A stretch of 40,115 nucleotides of DNA from Pseudomonadota bacterium (GCA_947498315.1 CANMLD010000014.1:1-40115), one strand, 5' to 3'. Positions 1-8,548 are shown, numbered from the stretch's first letter. The notes: generated from the sequence alone by a model not told the origin. Numbers and translations: made by a program.

Positions 1-223
1 AAAACTCCGATTGGCGTCCACCGGCAATTTTCTAGCATCGAGTTGCTCTCGCTCAAAGGCGGGCGATGCAGCCCGCCTTCGTCGATCGAGTACGCGCCTA
101 TCGGCGCCCAGTCGAAGCAAGAGGGCGGCTGCGTCGGCAGTCCGTGCGCTTGCGGGTGGGGGACGACCCCCACACCCCCGGCGTGCGCGGCGATCGCTCA
201 ATCTCCATTTTGTCCGACCCACT
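1..223 (-). repeat. Dispersed hairpin-rich repeat element, copy 1 (runs off window start)
   Basis: Read on the minus strand this matches the copies at 22995-23181 and 39017-39194. Shared parts are an end AGTGGGTCGGACAAAA (here 208-223), a core with a GCGCC-GATA-GGCGC hairpin, and the arm ending CCAATCGGAGTTTT at 1-16. About 11 bases of the outer end lie before the window. This copy carries a perfect hairpin at 156-173 (7-bp stem) followed on the minus strand by CCCGCAAGCGCA. ORFs crossing it look spurious. Confidence 0.75.
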
Positions 224-305
224 CAGTGGGTTGCGGCACGAAACTTGTCGCGGTGCGCGAGTCGACTCAGACTTCGCCCAAATGGAACCCCTGGGAGACC
301 CGACC
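224..305. other. Leader between repeat copy 1 and the first gene
   Basis: A short non-coding stretch between the repeat and the ATG at 306. It ends with GGGAG about ten bases before that ATG, a usable ribosome-binding site. I see no clear promoter boxes. Confidence 0.4.
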
Positions 306-1225
306 ATGAGACCCTTCTCGATTGCAGCTTTCTCCGCGCTCGCGCTCCTCGCCCCGGCGCTCGCCTCCGCACAGCTTCGCGCCGACCTCTCGGTGGGCTT
401 CGCGTCGATCAGCGACAGCTTCGATAACAAAGGCGAGCGGAAGGACTTCAAAGATCCGGGGCCGGAGACCGACGGGGCGACTCAAGCGACCGAGGACTTC
501 GTGGTCCCGATCAACATCGGCCTCAAGTACGGCTTCTTTCGCGGCCTCTATGCCGGTGCCGAACTGTCGGTGCTCTCGATCTCGAGCGAAGACAAGGATG
601 CGAGAACAAGGAGAGCGCGTTCGGCATACGCGAGCTTGACCTCGCGCTCGGCTGGCGCGGCAACCTCGCCGTCATCGACCTCGGCATCGAGGCCGGCTTC
701 AAGATCGACCTGGGCAAAAAGCCGAAGGACCTGAAGACGGACGAGCTGCCCACCTCCGACAACAACCACGCGTTTCACGTTGGTATCGAAGTCGCCAAGA
801 GCCTGATGCCGGCCTTCGGCGTCGGCCTCCGTCTCAACACGGTCATCCACCTCGAGCGCGATCTCGAGAAGAACAACGAGTCAGTGAAGTCAGGCACCGT
901 CATCGATCCGGCGCTCTTCGTGTTCGGCGAGATCGGCCTGAACCCCATCGCCGTCTTCTACGGGCTCGACCTTGGGTTCTTGTTTCGGACAGCCGACGAG
1001 AAGAACGACGAGCCCGTCACGGCGACGATTGACGGCAAAGACGAGGAGCTCGACCACTACCTCCTCCACCTCGGCCTCCACGTCGGCGTGCGCTACGGCG
1101 CACACAGCTTGAAGGTCGCCCTCAGCATGGAAGACGAAGACGCGACGACGGGGATCCCGCTCATCGGTAAGGCGATCCGGGCCGCGACCGTGCCAGTCAC
1201 GATTAGCTACGGCTTCCGCATGTGA
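306..1225 (+). pseudogene. Outer-membrane beta-barrel-like protein, interrupted by a frameshift
   Basis: The ATG at 306 opens a clean signal peptide (Met-Arg-Pro, hydrophobic core, Ala-Ser-Ala before Gln) and then alternating polar/hydrophobic residues typical of outer-membrane barrels. That frame is good to about 598. From about 602 the convincing coding frame is the next one, which runs without a stop to TGA at 1223-1225. One missing base around 598-602 explains this; restored, the protein would be about 306 aa. The second half has regular barrel-like strands and ends shortly after a Tyr-Gly-Phe segment. The change could be a real mutation or a sequencing error. A hairpin terminator follows seven bases after the stop. 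No named family is recognised. Confidence 0.6.
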
Positions 1226-1231
1226 TCTCGC

Positions 1232-1251
1232 GGGGCCGGGCAGCCGGCCCC
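1232..1251. terminator. Bidirectional hairpin terminator between convergent genes
   Basis: GGGGCCGG, a four-base loop, then CCGGCCCC: a perfect 8-bp stem lying between the stop codons of two converging genes. No T-tract is present, so it may act as a transcript end or stabiliser rather than a classical intrinsic terminator. Confidence 0.55.
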
Positions 1252-1257
1252 CAACGG

Positions 1258-2571
1258 TCAATCCCGCTCGAACACCGCCACGAAGAACCCGTCGGTCTGC
1301 GATCGCCTCGGCGAGAGCAGCAGCGTCCCACCCCGGACGAAGGGCGGCGCTGCGCCGTCCGGGCCAGACGGGAGCCCGAGCGCGGCCCATATCTGGTGCG
1401 CCGGCACGAGGTGGAAGTTCGGGTTGCGGGACAGGAAGGCCTTCGTTTGGGCGTCGTTCTCCTCTTCGAAGAGCGAACAGGTGACATAGACGAGGCGCCC
1501 CCGGGGAGCCACCAGCGGTTCGCACTCGTCTAAGATGGCCGCCTGCGTTCGAACCGTCTCCGCGAGCTCGCTCTCGCTCAGCCGCCACGGTAGGTCGGGC
1601 GCGCGCCGTACTGTCCCTGAGCCCGTACACGGGACGTCGCACAGGACCCGATCGAAGGTGCGGCCGTTGAGCCGCCCGGTGCGCGGCGGCACGACTTCGG
1701 TCGTGATGGCGGCGCGCGCGGCGTCGGTGCGAACCCGGCCTTCGAGCGACTGAAGCCGAGCGGCGTTCACGTCGCAAGCCAGGATCTTGGCTTTTCCAGC
1801 GGTCAGGTCCGCGATCGCGAGGGCCTTACCGCCAGCGCCGGCGCAGCGGTCGAGGACGGTCTGACCCGCGCTCGCCTGAACGAAGAGGGACGCGAGCTGT
1901 GATCCCTCGTCCTGGACCTCGGCTTCTCCTGACCGGAGCAGCTCAGAGGACGCCAGGATCCCTCGAAAGTTCGGCGGGTTACCGTCCGGGACGAGCCGAA
2001 GGCCAATGGGCGACCACGGGGTGGGGTTGGCGACGAGGCCAAGCTCTGCGAGTGCGGCCCGTGCCACCTCACGATCGCCAGCGACGCGCAGGTCCACGGG
2101 CGCGTGGTCGAGCAGCGACGCCACCTCGGCGAGCATTTGCTCGTGAGCGACCGGGTCCTCCTGGCCGGGGCCGGCGGTGCGAAAGCGTTGCGCGAGCCGG
2201 CCTTCGAAGGCCCCGGGCAGCCGGGTGCGTCCTTCCGGGATCGCGACGGCCCGCTCGAGCCCAGCGAGCACCTCGGGCGATAAGGCCGGCGGCGCGTACG
2301 TGGCGTCCGCACCAAAGCCAGCCGTCCCGGCGACCAACGCGACGCGGTTCGCCATCGTTCGCTTCACGTTCGCTGCGGTCAAGCGCACGTCAAGCTCGCC
2401 TCGTCGGCGCGCGACCATGAACGCAAGCTCGGAGACGGCGCTGCGGTCTTTGGAACCGGCATAACGACGGGTCGCAAAGTAGTCACGCAACGCGGCATCG
2501 AGTGGCCGGCGGAGGGTGTCGGCGCTTTCGAGGGCTTCGATAGTGGCGAGAAGGCGAGCGGCAGGTGTCAT
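1258..2571 (-). CDS. RsmB/NOP2-family RNA (cytosine-5) methyltransferase
   Basis: This is a SAM-dependent methyltransferase of the RsmB/NOP2/Sun family, which methylates C5 of cytosine in rRNA or tRNA in the cytoplasm. The N-terminal half resembles the NusB-like/RNA-binding region. The C-terminal half has the SAM loop (DRCAGAGGKA), the motif II acid (CDVNAARL), motif IV DVPCTGSGT and motif VI VTCSLF. The Cys of PCTGSGT and the Cys of TCS are the two conserved cysteines of the family. The length of about 437 aa is usual. An upstream GTG at 2586 is in frame; I prefer the ATG at 2571, but neither has a strong Shine-Dalgarno. Which RNA position is modified cannot be told from sequence. Confidence 0.88.
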   Translation of the reverse strand: MTPAARLLATIEALESADTLRRPLDAALRDYFATRRYAGSKDRSAVSELAFMVARRRGELDVRLTAANVKRTMANRVALVAGTAGFGADATYAPPALSPEVLAGLERAVAIPEGRTRLPGAFEGRLAQRFRTAGPGQEDPVAHEQMLAEVASLLDHAPVDLRVAGDREVARAALAELGLVANPTPWSPIGLRLVPDGNPPNFRGILASSELLRSGEAEVQDEGSQLASLFVQASAGQTVLDRCAGAGGKALAIADLTAGKAKILACDVNAARLQSLEGRVRTDAARAAITTEVVPPRTGRLNGRTFDRVLCDVPCTGSGTVRRAPDLPWRLSESELAETVRTQAAILDECEPLVAPRGRLVYVTCSLFEEENDAQTKAFLSRNPNFHLVPAHQIWAALGLPSGPDGAAPPFVRGGTLLLSPRRSQTDGFFVAVFERD

Positions 2572-2675
2572 GGGCGGAGCATGCACCGGCGACGGCCAAG
2601 CGCTGGCACGAAATCGCCCGACCGGTTCGCTCGGTCCGGGAAGTGTGAGAGAAGGACTGACGATGGGAGCCGACG

Positions 2676-3776
2676 ATGACCGAAGCCACCTCCGTTAATC
2701 CACCCGGTCGGGATCAGCGCCCAGGTCGCGAAGCGATGCGGGTCTGGGCCGCAAGCATTGTCCTCACAGCGCTCTTCGGGCTGTTTGGGCTCGTCGTCCC
2801 CTTCGTCGCCGAGAACCTGCTCGGCGTCGTGGCGGTCCTCTTCCTTTACCTGCCGATCTGGACCCTCGACCGCCGTCGTGTGCCCCTCGCCGACTACGGA
2901 CTGCGCTGGTCACCCGTCGGACGAGGGCTGGCCCATCTCGCCGCCGTGACGCTCCTCGTCCTCGGGCCGTACGTCGTCATTCACCACTATTGGGCCATCC
3001 TCGTCCTGGAGCTGCGACCGCTCCTCAACGCTGGGCAGTTGGAAAGGTTCGACACGCGCCTCGATGGTCGGCCCACCTCGAGTGACCCAGCGACGTCCCC
3101 ACGAGTGTGGGTCGAAGGCCCGCGCCTCTATGTGGTCTGGGCGCCACCGGCTGGAGCCGGCCTGCGCGCTCTCGAGGTGGGTCTGCCGGGCGGCATCGCA
3201 GGCCTCGCCGGCGTGTCCGTGGACTCCGAAGGGCGGCTCGTGGGCGCAGGACGCCCCAAGGTGCTCGTGAGCGCGAGTGGGGTTGCGACCTTCACGCCGT
3301 CGGCTAGCGGCCAGCCCGGCGGCTTCTCGGTGATATTGCCTCTGGCGGGGCCAATGATCGTCTCCGGCTCCGAAGCGACGATCTCGGCTGGCCGACACAG
3401 CGCGCCCATCGCCCTGCCCTTCGAAGCGACACGCTCCTCGTGGTGGTGGCTGGAGCTGCTCGCTATGCAGCTCATCCTGGTCGCGTTGCCCGAAGAGTGG
3501 TTCTATCGCGGGTACTTACAGGCGCGACTCGACGAGGGCCACCCGCGCCGCTGGCGAGTGCTTGGCGCCAACGTGGGCATCGGCTGGCTGCTCGGCTCGG
3601 CGCTCTTCGCGCTTGGACATCTGGTCCTCGACGCGCGCGTCGAACGGCTCGCGGTGTTCTTCCCGAGCTTGCTCTTCGGATGGCTGCGGGCGCGTACCGG
3701 CTCCATCATGGCGAGCACCATCTTCCACGCGCTGTGCAACGTGCTCGCTCAGGCCCTTGGCTATCTCTATTGGTGA
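2676..3776 (+). CDS. CPBP-family intramembrane glutamic protease, possibly myxosortase-like
   Basis: A 366-aa membrane protein. Several N-terminal helices are followed by a soluble insert of roughly residues 110-245, then the CPBP (CAAX protease/self-immunity) core. Catalytic signatures are EEWFYR at 273-278 (the EExxxR motif), a His at 315 in a Phe-x-x-x-His context, and HALCN at 351-355. These are the expected glutamic-protease residues. In Myxococcota, proteases of this superfamily (myxosortases) cut MYXO-CTERM tails so that surface proteins reach the outer face. Three MYXO-CTERM-like proteins are in this window, which makes that role attractive but unproven. The large beta-rich insert is not part of the minimal CPBP core. 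The stop is followed by a convergent gene 24 bases on. Confidence 0.85.
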   Translation: MTEATSVNPPGRDQRPGREAMRVWAASIVLTALFGLFGLVVPFVAENLLGVVAVLFLYLPIWTLDRRRVPLADYGLRWSPVGRGLAHLAAVTLLVLGPYVVIHHYWAILVLELRPLLNAGQLERFDTRLDGRPTSSDPATSPRVWVEGPRLYVVWAPPAGAGLRALEVGLPGGIAGLAGVSVDSEGRLVGAGRPKVLVSASGVATFTPSASGQPGGFSVILPLAGPMIVSGSEATISAGRHSAPIALPFEATRSSWWWLELLAMQLILVALPEEWFYRGYLQARLDEGHPRRWRVLGANVGIGWLLGSALFALGHLVLDARVERLAVFFPSLLFGWLRARTGSIMASTIFHALCNVLAQALGYLYW

Positions 3777-3800
3777 GTCGCGAGGGTTCGGGACGGCGGG

Positions 3801-4097
3801 TCAGTAGTAGTAGTACTCCCGCGGCGGCGACGCGCCTTCATGCACGTACCAGCGGCCGCTGCGGTGGTCGTAGGCCTCCCAATGACCGTCGTAGTAGTAG
3901 ATGGGCTCCTCCTCCACGACGACGTAGTGATGACCGCAATGGTGGTGGTGGTGGTGGGCGTGGTGGACGAAGGCGAGGGTGGTCGCCACGATGGCCCCAG
4001 CGAAGAGCGCTCGAGCGGCAAACCCGGCCATGCCCCGCGAACAGCCGCCGAGACCAAGCACGAGGACGAGCAAAATGGGGAGCAGCGTGCGCCGCAT
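3801..4097 (-). CDS. Small His- and Tyr-rich lipoprotein
   Basis: A 98-aa protein with a lipoprotein signal (hydrophobic stretch then Leu-Gly-Gly-Cys), so it should be lipid-anchored after export. After a second hydrophobic segment comes a His-rich block (HHAHHHHHHCGHH) and then a Tyr/Trp/Glu-rich tail ending in four Tyr. The His cluster with Cys suggests metal binding such as nickel, zinc or copper, which is inference from composition only. The start is well fixed by GGAGG eight bases before the ATG at 4097. It is divergent from the sulfatase-fold gene. I do not recognise a named family. Confidence 0.75.
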   Translation of the reverse strand: MRRTLLPILLVLVLGLGGCSRGMAGFAARALFAGAIVATTLAFVHHAHHHHHHCGHHYVVVEEEPIYYYDGHWEAYDHRSGRWYVHEGASPPREYYYY

Positions 4098-4262
4098 GAG
4101 CGAACCTCCGGTGGAAAGCCGTCGTCGTCGCCACGCACGCGACCGGCGTGGAGCGCGACCCTTGCCATGATAACGGACCGCGCGGGCGGATTGACGCCCG
4201 AGACGCAAGCTAGATTCAAGTTTTCCCAGCGAACTCAAGGACGCGCTGCTATCGTCTCCCGG

Positions 4263-6686
4263 ATGCGACTTCACGCCTTCCCGATGCTGCTCGCAGCCGT
4301 CGCCGTTGCGTGCGGAGCCGAATCGGGCACGAGTCCGCCACCGCTCCGGATCGCACCGGCAGCAGAAAAAGCGGCGCAACATCCCGACTCATCGGACACA
4401 CCGACCCACAGCGACGGAAATCCGAGCGACGCGGCGCTTCGAGGTGAGGGGCGCCGAGTCCTAATGCGGTTGCCCGAAGCGGGAGTGCGGCTCGAGAAGG
4501 GGCCGCCCCGGCTCCCCACGAGCAAGAGCTACGTGAACCCGTGGGCGACCCAGGCAGTACAAGAGCGCGGGGTCGACTTACGCCTCAATTGGCAGAGTGG
4601 GCAACGCAACGAATGGCTCCTCGAAGCGGCGCTGGCGATCCCGTTCCCCTCCGCAGGTGCCCACGCCACGCCGAGCGCCACCTGGGAGCTCGACGTGCCG
4701 AGTGGGGCACGGCTCGAGGTGGACCTGGCCATGGTGGCACCTCGCGGCGTACACGTCGGCTCGGCAGCGACCGTCACGCTCACAGGGAGTGCGCTGGCAG
4801 CGGGGCCAGTGGCCTGGTCACTCACCGCGAGCCGCGGCGAGCGGCCTTTGCGACGAGCGCAAGATAGTGTCGCCATTGTCCCGGGCACGTTGACGCTGAC
4901 GATGGCGGGCGACCTGGAGGAAGCGACCCTGGTCTGGGCAAACCCGGTGGTCACGGCACCGGCACCGAAGCGCCCGAACCTACTGTTGATCGTGGTCGAC
5001 TCGCAGCGCGCCGACACCGTGGGGCCCGGCGCCACCGAGGCCGGTCGCAGCGCGATCTTTCCCGCCATGGAGCGCCTCTATGAACGGGGGACCGGCTTTC
5101 GCCATGCGTTCTCGGCGGGTAACCTGACGCGGCTCAGTACCTTCGCTTTCTTGACTGGGCAGACACCCCGCTTCGGGCGCTTCCACTCGACGGCCTGGGA
5201 CCTCACACCAGACGACAAAGCGCGCTTCTACAGTGGCGAGCCGTCGTTACTCGGCGCCACGCTTCGAGCACACGGATACCGTTCGGCCGCCATCGGTAAC
5301 GACGTCTTCCTCTTCGGGCACCTCGACATCGGTCTCGACGCCGACTTCGACACCGTCTGGGACTACCGGAACAGTACCGACGACACGCCGTGGATGACGG
5401 ACCGGGCTATCGCGTGGCTAGAGGCGCGCCAGAAGGCGCCAGACTCGGCGACGCCCTTCTTCCTGCTGGTCAACTACAACGCGCCCCACAAACCCTATGA
5501 CCCGCCTCCCGAGGCCGTCACGCGGCTCGTGGGTGGGCTCCGCGATCCGGCCTTCGATCCACTGGATCGGGACTATCTCGGCGAGATCGCGTGGGTGGAC
5601 ATGCACCTCGAGCGCCTCTTGGCGAGCGTCGACCGGCTCGGGCTCGCTGACGACACGGTAGTGGCCTTCACAGCCGATCACGGCGAGGTCATGAATCCGC
5701 TGCATAAATGCTACAACGCCACCCTCGACAAGTACTGCTTCCGCAATCACGGGCAGACGCTCTTCGACGAAGAGCTGCACGTGCCGCTCGCGGTGGTCTG
5801 GCCCAAACGCGTGGTCGAGGGGCGTATCGTCGACGTGCCGGTCTCGCTCATCGATCTTGCGCCCACGTTCCATGCGCTGGCCGGGCTCCCCGCCGATCGG
5901 CGTCACGTCGGGCGCGACCTCTCGGGGGCGTTGCTCGGGGGCCCGGAGCCGCCGGAAGTCCCCGTCCGCGCGGAGTCACGTCGGTCTGTCGCGCTGCGCA
6001 CTCGCTCGCTCAAGTACATCTGGAACGATCCGTCCATGGACGCGCGCTTCCGCCTCGACACCCTATGGAACCCCATGGACGGGAGTGAAGAGGTCTACGA
6101 TCTCGACACCGATCCGATGGAGCTCGTCAACCTCGCGCCACGGCTGGCCAGCCCGGACTTCGGGCCCTCCGAGGGGCTGCGTTCAGGGCTCTTCTCGCAA
6201 GACGACGCGCTCGAAGGGCGCCGTGGTCAGCCAAAGACCGGCTGGACTTTGGCCCTTGGAGCGGGACGCCTCAGCGGCCGCATCACGACCCTCGGCCGCT
6301 TCGAGGGCGTTCAGGGCGCCACCTGCACCGGCGCAGGGAGCAAGCTCACCCTCGACCGCATCGGCCCGGCGATGGTGCGTTTTCGTACCGTCCCAGCGGA
6401 CACACCGGTTCATCTCGAGCTGACCCTCAATGGCGCCGCCGTGGCGGCCGAGGACATCGGGCTCGGCGCCTACGGCCTCCGTTCACTATCCACATTGCGC
6501 CTCGACGACGCCACGATTCGCGCCGCCGCTACTGCACCTGAGGCAGGTCCCACAGCACAGCCAACGCTCTTGCCGACGCTTCGACTCTGGCGCGTCGATC
6601 AGGACGCTCGGGCGGTGAGCCGTGCGGGAAGCGCCGAGGTCGACGATGAAGTCCGAGCGATGATGACGACGTGGGGCTATCAATAG
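4263..6686 (+). CDS. Sulfatase-fold (alkaline phosphatase superfamily) lipoprotein with a Thr at the nucleophile position
   Basis: About 807 aa. It begins with a lipoprotein-type signal (Cys at about residue 17), so it likely acts in the envelope. The sulfatase domain starts at residue 237 with RPNLLLIVVDSQRAD (metal-binding D246), continues with NLTRLS at 287-292, and has the metal motif TADHGE at 470-475 and the later NHGQTLFDEELHVPL block. Type I sulfatases have Cys or Ser, matured to formylglycine, where this protein has Thr289. Thr at this position is known in phosphotransferase and hydrolase branches such as LtaS/EptA-like enzymes, so a phospho-ester or phosphoglycerol substrate is more likely than a sulfate ester (inference). 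The N-terminal 230 residues are unassigned. The open frame extends further upstream, but the lipoprotein signal fixes the start at 4263. Confidence 0.8.
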   Translation: MRLHAFPMLLAAVAVACGAESGTSPPPLRIAPAAEKAAQHPDSSDTPTHSDGNPSDAALRGEGRRVLMRLPEAGVRLEKGPPRLPTSKSYVNPWATQAVQERGVDLRLNWQSGQRNEWLLEAALAIPFPSAGAHATPSATWELDVPSGARLEVDLAMVAPRGVHVGSAATVTLTGSALAAGPVAWSLTASRGERPLRRAQDSVAIVPGTLTLTMAGDLEEATLVWANPVVTAPAPKRPNLLLIVVDSQRADTVGPGATEAGRSAIFPAMERLYERGTGFRHAFSAGNLTRLSTFAFLTGQTPRFGRFHSTAWDLTPDDKARFYSGEPSLLGATLRAHGYRSAAIGNDVFLFGHLDIGLDADFDTVWDYRNSTDDTPWMTDRAIAWLEARQKAPDSATPFFLLVNYNAPHKPYDPPPEAVTRLVGGLRDPAFDPLDRDYLGEIAWVDMHLERLLASVDRLGLADDTVVAFTADHGEVMNPLHKCYNATLDKYCFRNHGQTLFDEELHVPLAVVWPKRVVEGRIVDVPVSLIDLAPTFHALAGLPADRRHVGRDLSGALLGGPEPPEVPVRAESRRSVALRTRSLKYIWNDPSMDARFRLDTLWNPMDGSEEVYDLDTDPMELVNLAPRLASPDFGPSEGLRSGLFSQDDALEGRRGQPKTGWTLALGAGRLSGRITTLGRFEGVQGATCTGAGSKLTLDRIGPAMVRFRTVPADTPVHLELTLNGAAVAAEDIGLGAYGLRSLSTLRLDDATIRAAATAPEAGPTAQPTLLPTLRLWRVDQDARAVSRAGSAEVDDEVRAMMTTWGYQ

Positions 6687-6852
6687 CTGCTCCTTGCCAG
6701 CTGCCCCTTGCCAGCTGCCCCTTGCCAGCTGCTCCTTGCCAGCTGCTCCTTGCCAGCTGCTCCTTGCCAGCTGCCCCTTGCCAGCTGCCCCTTGCCAGCT
6801 GCCCCTTGCCAGCTGCTCCTTGCCAGCTGCCCCTTGCCAGCTGCTCCTTGCC
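6685..6852. repeat. Tandem array, 12 units of 14 bp
   Basis: Twelve back-to-back units AGCTGCYCCTTGCC with one polymorphic position. Reading T or C at that position, the order is T,C,C,T,T,T,C,C,C,T,C,T; all other positions are identical. The array begins inside the TAG stop of the sulfatase-fold gene. Because 14 is not a multiple of three, it is open in several frames, producing false ORFs. Confidence 0.95.
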
Positions 6853-6865
6853 AAATTAGGAATCG

Positions 6866-6886
6866 CCCCTTACCGACAGTAAGGGG
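6866..6886. promoter_or_regulatory. Inverted repeat upstream of the VapBC-like pair
   Basis: CCCCTTA, a seven-base spacer, then TAAGGGG: perfect 7-bp arms ending 22 bases before the antitoxin ATG. AbrB-type antitoxins commonly repress their own operon through such palindromes, so this is a candidate operator. It could instead be a stem that ends the upstream transcript. Confidence 0.45.
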
Positions 6887-6908
6887 CTTGACGCCCGCTG
6901 GAGTCTCC

Positions 6909-7151
6909 ATGCCTCACGCCACGCTCACGTCGACGGGTCAGGTCACCATCCCTAAGGAGGTGCGGCTCGCGCTCGGACTTCACGAAGGGAGCCGCCTCGA
7001 TTTTCAGTTGCAGCAGGACGGGACGGTGCGAGTCGTCCCCCAGCGACGTAGCCTCCTCGACCTGCAGGGCCGCATAAAGCCGGCGCGGAGGGGAGTGACC
7101 ATTGACGACATGAAGAACGCGGCGATGGACGGAGCGGTGCTCGGAGAATGA
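6909..7151 (+). CDS. AbrB/SpoVT-type antitoxin (VapB-like)
   Basis: An 80-aa protein whose first 47 residues are a swapped-hairpin AbrB domain (TLTSTGQVTIPKEVR, then Leu-Gly-Leu and a short beta segment ending VVPQ). The C-terminal 30 residues (DMKNAAMDGAVLGE end) match the toxin-binding tails of such antitoxins. GGAG lies just before the ATG at 6909. It overlaps the PIN toxin gene by four bases (ATGA), typical of translational coupling. It should bind DNA upstream of itself and neutralise the toxin. The longer open frame upstream only reads the tandem array. Confidence 0.88.
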   Translation: MPHATLTSTGQVTIPKEVRLALGLHEGSRLDFQLQQDGTVRVVPQRRSLLDLQGRIKPARRGVTIDDMKNAAMDGAVLGE

Positions 7152-7549
7152 CGGCGCTCGACACGAACGTCCTCGTCCGCCTCATCGTAGAGGACGACGA
7201 AGCGCAAACGGCCGCAGCAACAAGCAGCATCGAACGGCTTCTGGAGCGAGACGGCGGGGCCTTCGTGCCTGACGTGGTCCTAGTCGAGCTGGCGCGGGTG
7301 CTACGCCGCTCGTATCGATGCACTCGTGAGGAGGTCGCGGACGCACTCGTCGGCCTCATCGAGAGCCGCGAAGTGCGCCTTCAAGACCCAACCCGCGCCC
7401 ATCGTGCTCTCATCGCGTACCACCACGGCCGTGGCGACTTCGCAGACTATTTCATCCGGACGGTGGCTGAAGATGCGGGATGCGAAGCCGTGCTCACCTT
7501 CGACGAAGCGCTGCTGTCCGAACGCGGGTTTACGCGCCCGGTGGCCTGA
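7148..7549 (+). CDS. PIN-domain toxin (VapC-like ribonuclease)
   Basis: A 133-aa PIN domain of usual VapC length. The acidic metal-binding set is visible: D5 in ALDTNVLVR, E47 in the LVELAR helix, D97 in GDFADYF and D119 near the C-terminus. Such proteins cut specific RNAs, often tRNA, and are held inactive by the partner antitoxin encoded just upstream with a four-base overlap. All catalytic acids are present, so the toxin is probably functional. The target RNA is unknown. Confidence 0.9.
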   Translation: MTALDTNVLVRLIVEDDEAQTAAATSSIERLLERDGGAFVPDVVLVELARVLRRSYRCTREEVADALVGLIESREVRLQDPTRAHRALIAYHHGRGDFADYFIRTVAEDAGCEAVLTFDEALLSERGFTRPVA

Positions 7550-8392
7550 CTACTGAAGCGGATGCAGACTCACGCGCAGCCCTTCGGCGTGCAGCGCGAT
7601 GACGCCGGTGATGGTACGGCCCTGACGGACGAGTGAGACCTTGGCCGCGACGGGGTTGCCAACCGAGTCGGTCGCGACACCGAGGACGGTGACGACGTTC
7701 TCCGCGTCTTGGAAGAGGCGGCCCTCCGCCGGCTTGTTGCCAAAGCGGCTCTTCCACTCGAGCACATCGCCATCCTCAAGGGACCCCTCGCGGATGGTGA
7801 GCACCTTGACCCGGCCGAGGTCGACCTTACACCGTTTGCCCGCGAGGCCTTCCCACCAGTTGGCCGATGCGGCCTTGGGATCTGGGACGGCGGCTGGCTC
7901 GGCGGCTGGCTCGGCGGCCGGTTCGGCGGCCGGTTCGGCGGCCGGTTCGGCGGCCGGTTCGGCAGACGGTTCGGCAGACGGTTCGGCAGACGGTTCAGCA
8001 GCGGGCTCAGCCACAGGCTCGGCGGCTGGTTCGGCAGCGGGCTCCGCCGCCGGATCGGCCGCTGGTTCGCCCGCAGGCCCGGCGGCTGGTTCGGCCGCCG
8101 GTTCGACAGCAGGTTCCGCCGCTGGTTCTGCGGCAGGCTCCGCAGCCAAGGCCGGGTTCGGGACCGGCGCGACGGCCGGGGCGGGCTCTACGGTCGCAAC
8201 GGCCTCCGCTGGACCCGGGACCGGGGGCGCCGGCTCGTCCATGGGCTCACCGTCGTCACCGGCGTCGGCCACAGCGACATCGTCGCGCGACGCTTCGGCC
8301 GGCTTCTTCGCGAGCAGCGCGTAGGTCGCGCCAAGGCCGACGCCGAAACCGACGACGAACACGACGAGTGAGGCGATGAGCGGCTGCTTCAT
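7550..8392 (-). CDS. Membrane-anchored protein with Ala-Glu-Pro repeats
   Basis: A 280-aa protein. One N-terminal membrane helix (residues about 5-27) is followed by a long Pro/Ala/Glu-rich segment made of AEPA-type tetrapeptides with Val, Ser, Gly and Asp variants, covering roughly residues 55-190. A compact C-terminal domain of about 90 residues (around NWWEGLAGKRCKVDLG) is probably beta-rich. The repeat resembles the stiff periplasmic spacers of TonB-like proteins, which suggests the C-terminal domain is held away from the inner membrane. A GAGGGA ribosome site precedes the ATG at 8392. Its stop codon starts directly after the toxin stop on the other strand. The C-terminal domain is not recognised. 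Confidence 0.75.
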   Translation of the reverse strand: MKQPLIASLVVFVVGFGVGLGATYALLAKKPAEASRDDVAVADAGDDGEPMDEPAPPVPGPAEAVATVEPAPAVAPVPNPALAAEPAAEPAAEPAVEPAAEPAAGPAGEPAADPAAEPAAEPAAEPVAEPAAEPSAEPSAEPSAEPAAEPAAEPAAEPAAEPAAEPAAVPDPKAASANWWEGLAGKRCKVDLGRVKVLTIREGSLEDGDVLEWKSRFGNKPAEGRLFQDAENVVTVLGVATDSVGNPVAAKVSLVRQGRTITGVIALHAEGLRVSLHPLQ

Positions 8393-8524
8393 GGGGTCCC
8401 TCGAGTCGGACGACGCTCCCAGTGAACCGGGAGCCATTGAATCGCACCCCGGTGCCGGGAGGCTGGCGACATGAACGCAGGGAACGAGCGAAAGGTTCCC
8501 AGCAGCCGCGACGAGAGGGTCCGT

Positions 8525-8548
8525 GTGATTACAGCAACTTGCTATCAC
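8525..8548. promoter_or_regulatory. Imperfect palindrome in a divergent intergenic region
   Basis: GTGAT and AGCAA pair with TTGCT and ATCAC around a single central base, with a three-base bulge (TAC) in the left arm. It sits between the divergent genes starting at 8392 and 8680 and may be a regulator-binding site. Confidence 0.3.

Noticed and set aside
43-309. Small ORFs within repeat copy 1 that also occur in copy 3
   Set aside because: They follow the repeat sequence, lack ribosome sites, and change frame in copy 2, so they look like shadows of the repeat.
7641-8371. Gly/Ser/Ala-rich and Arg-rich plus-strand ORFs
   Set aside because: They are the complement of the AEPA repeat codons in the minus-strand gene at 7550-8392.
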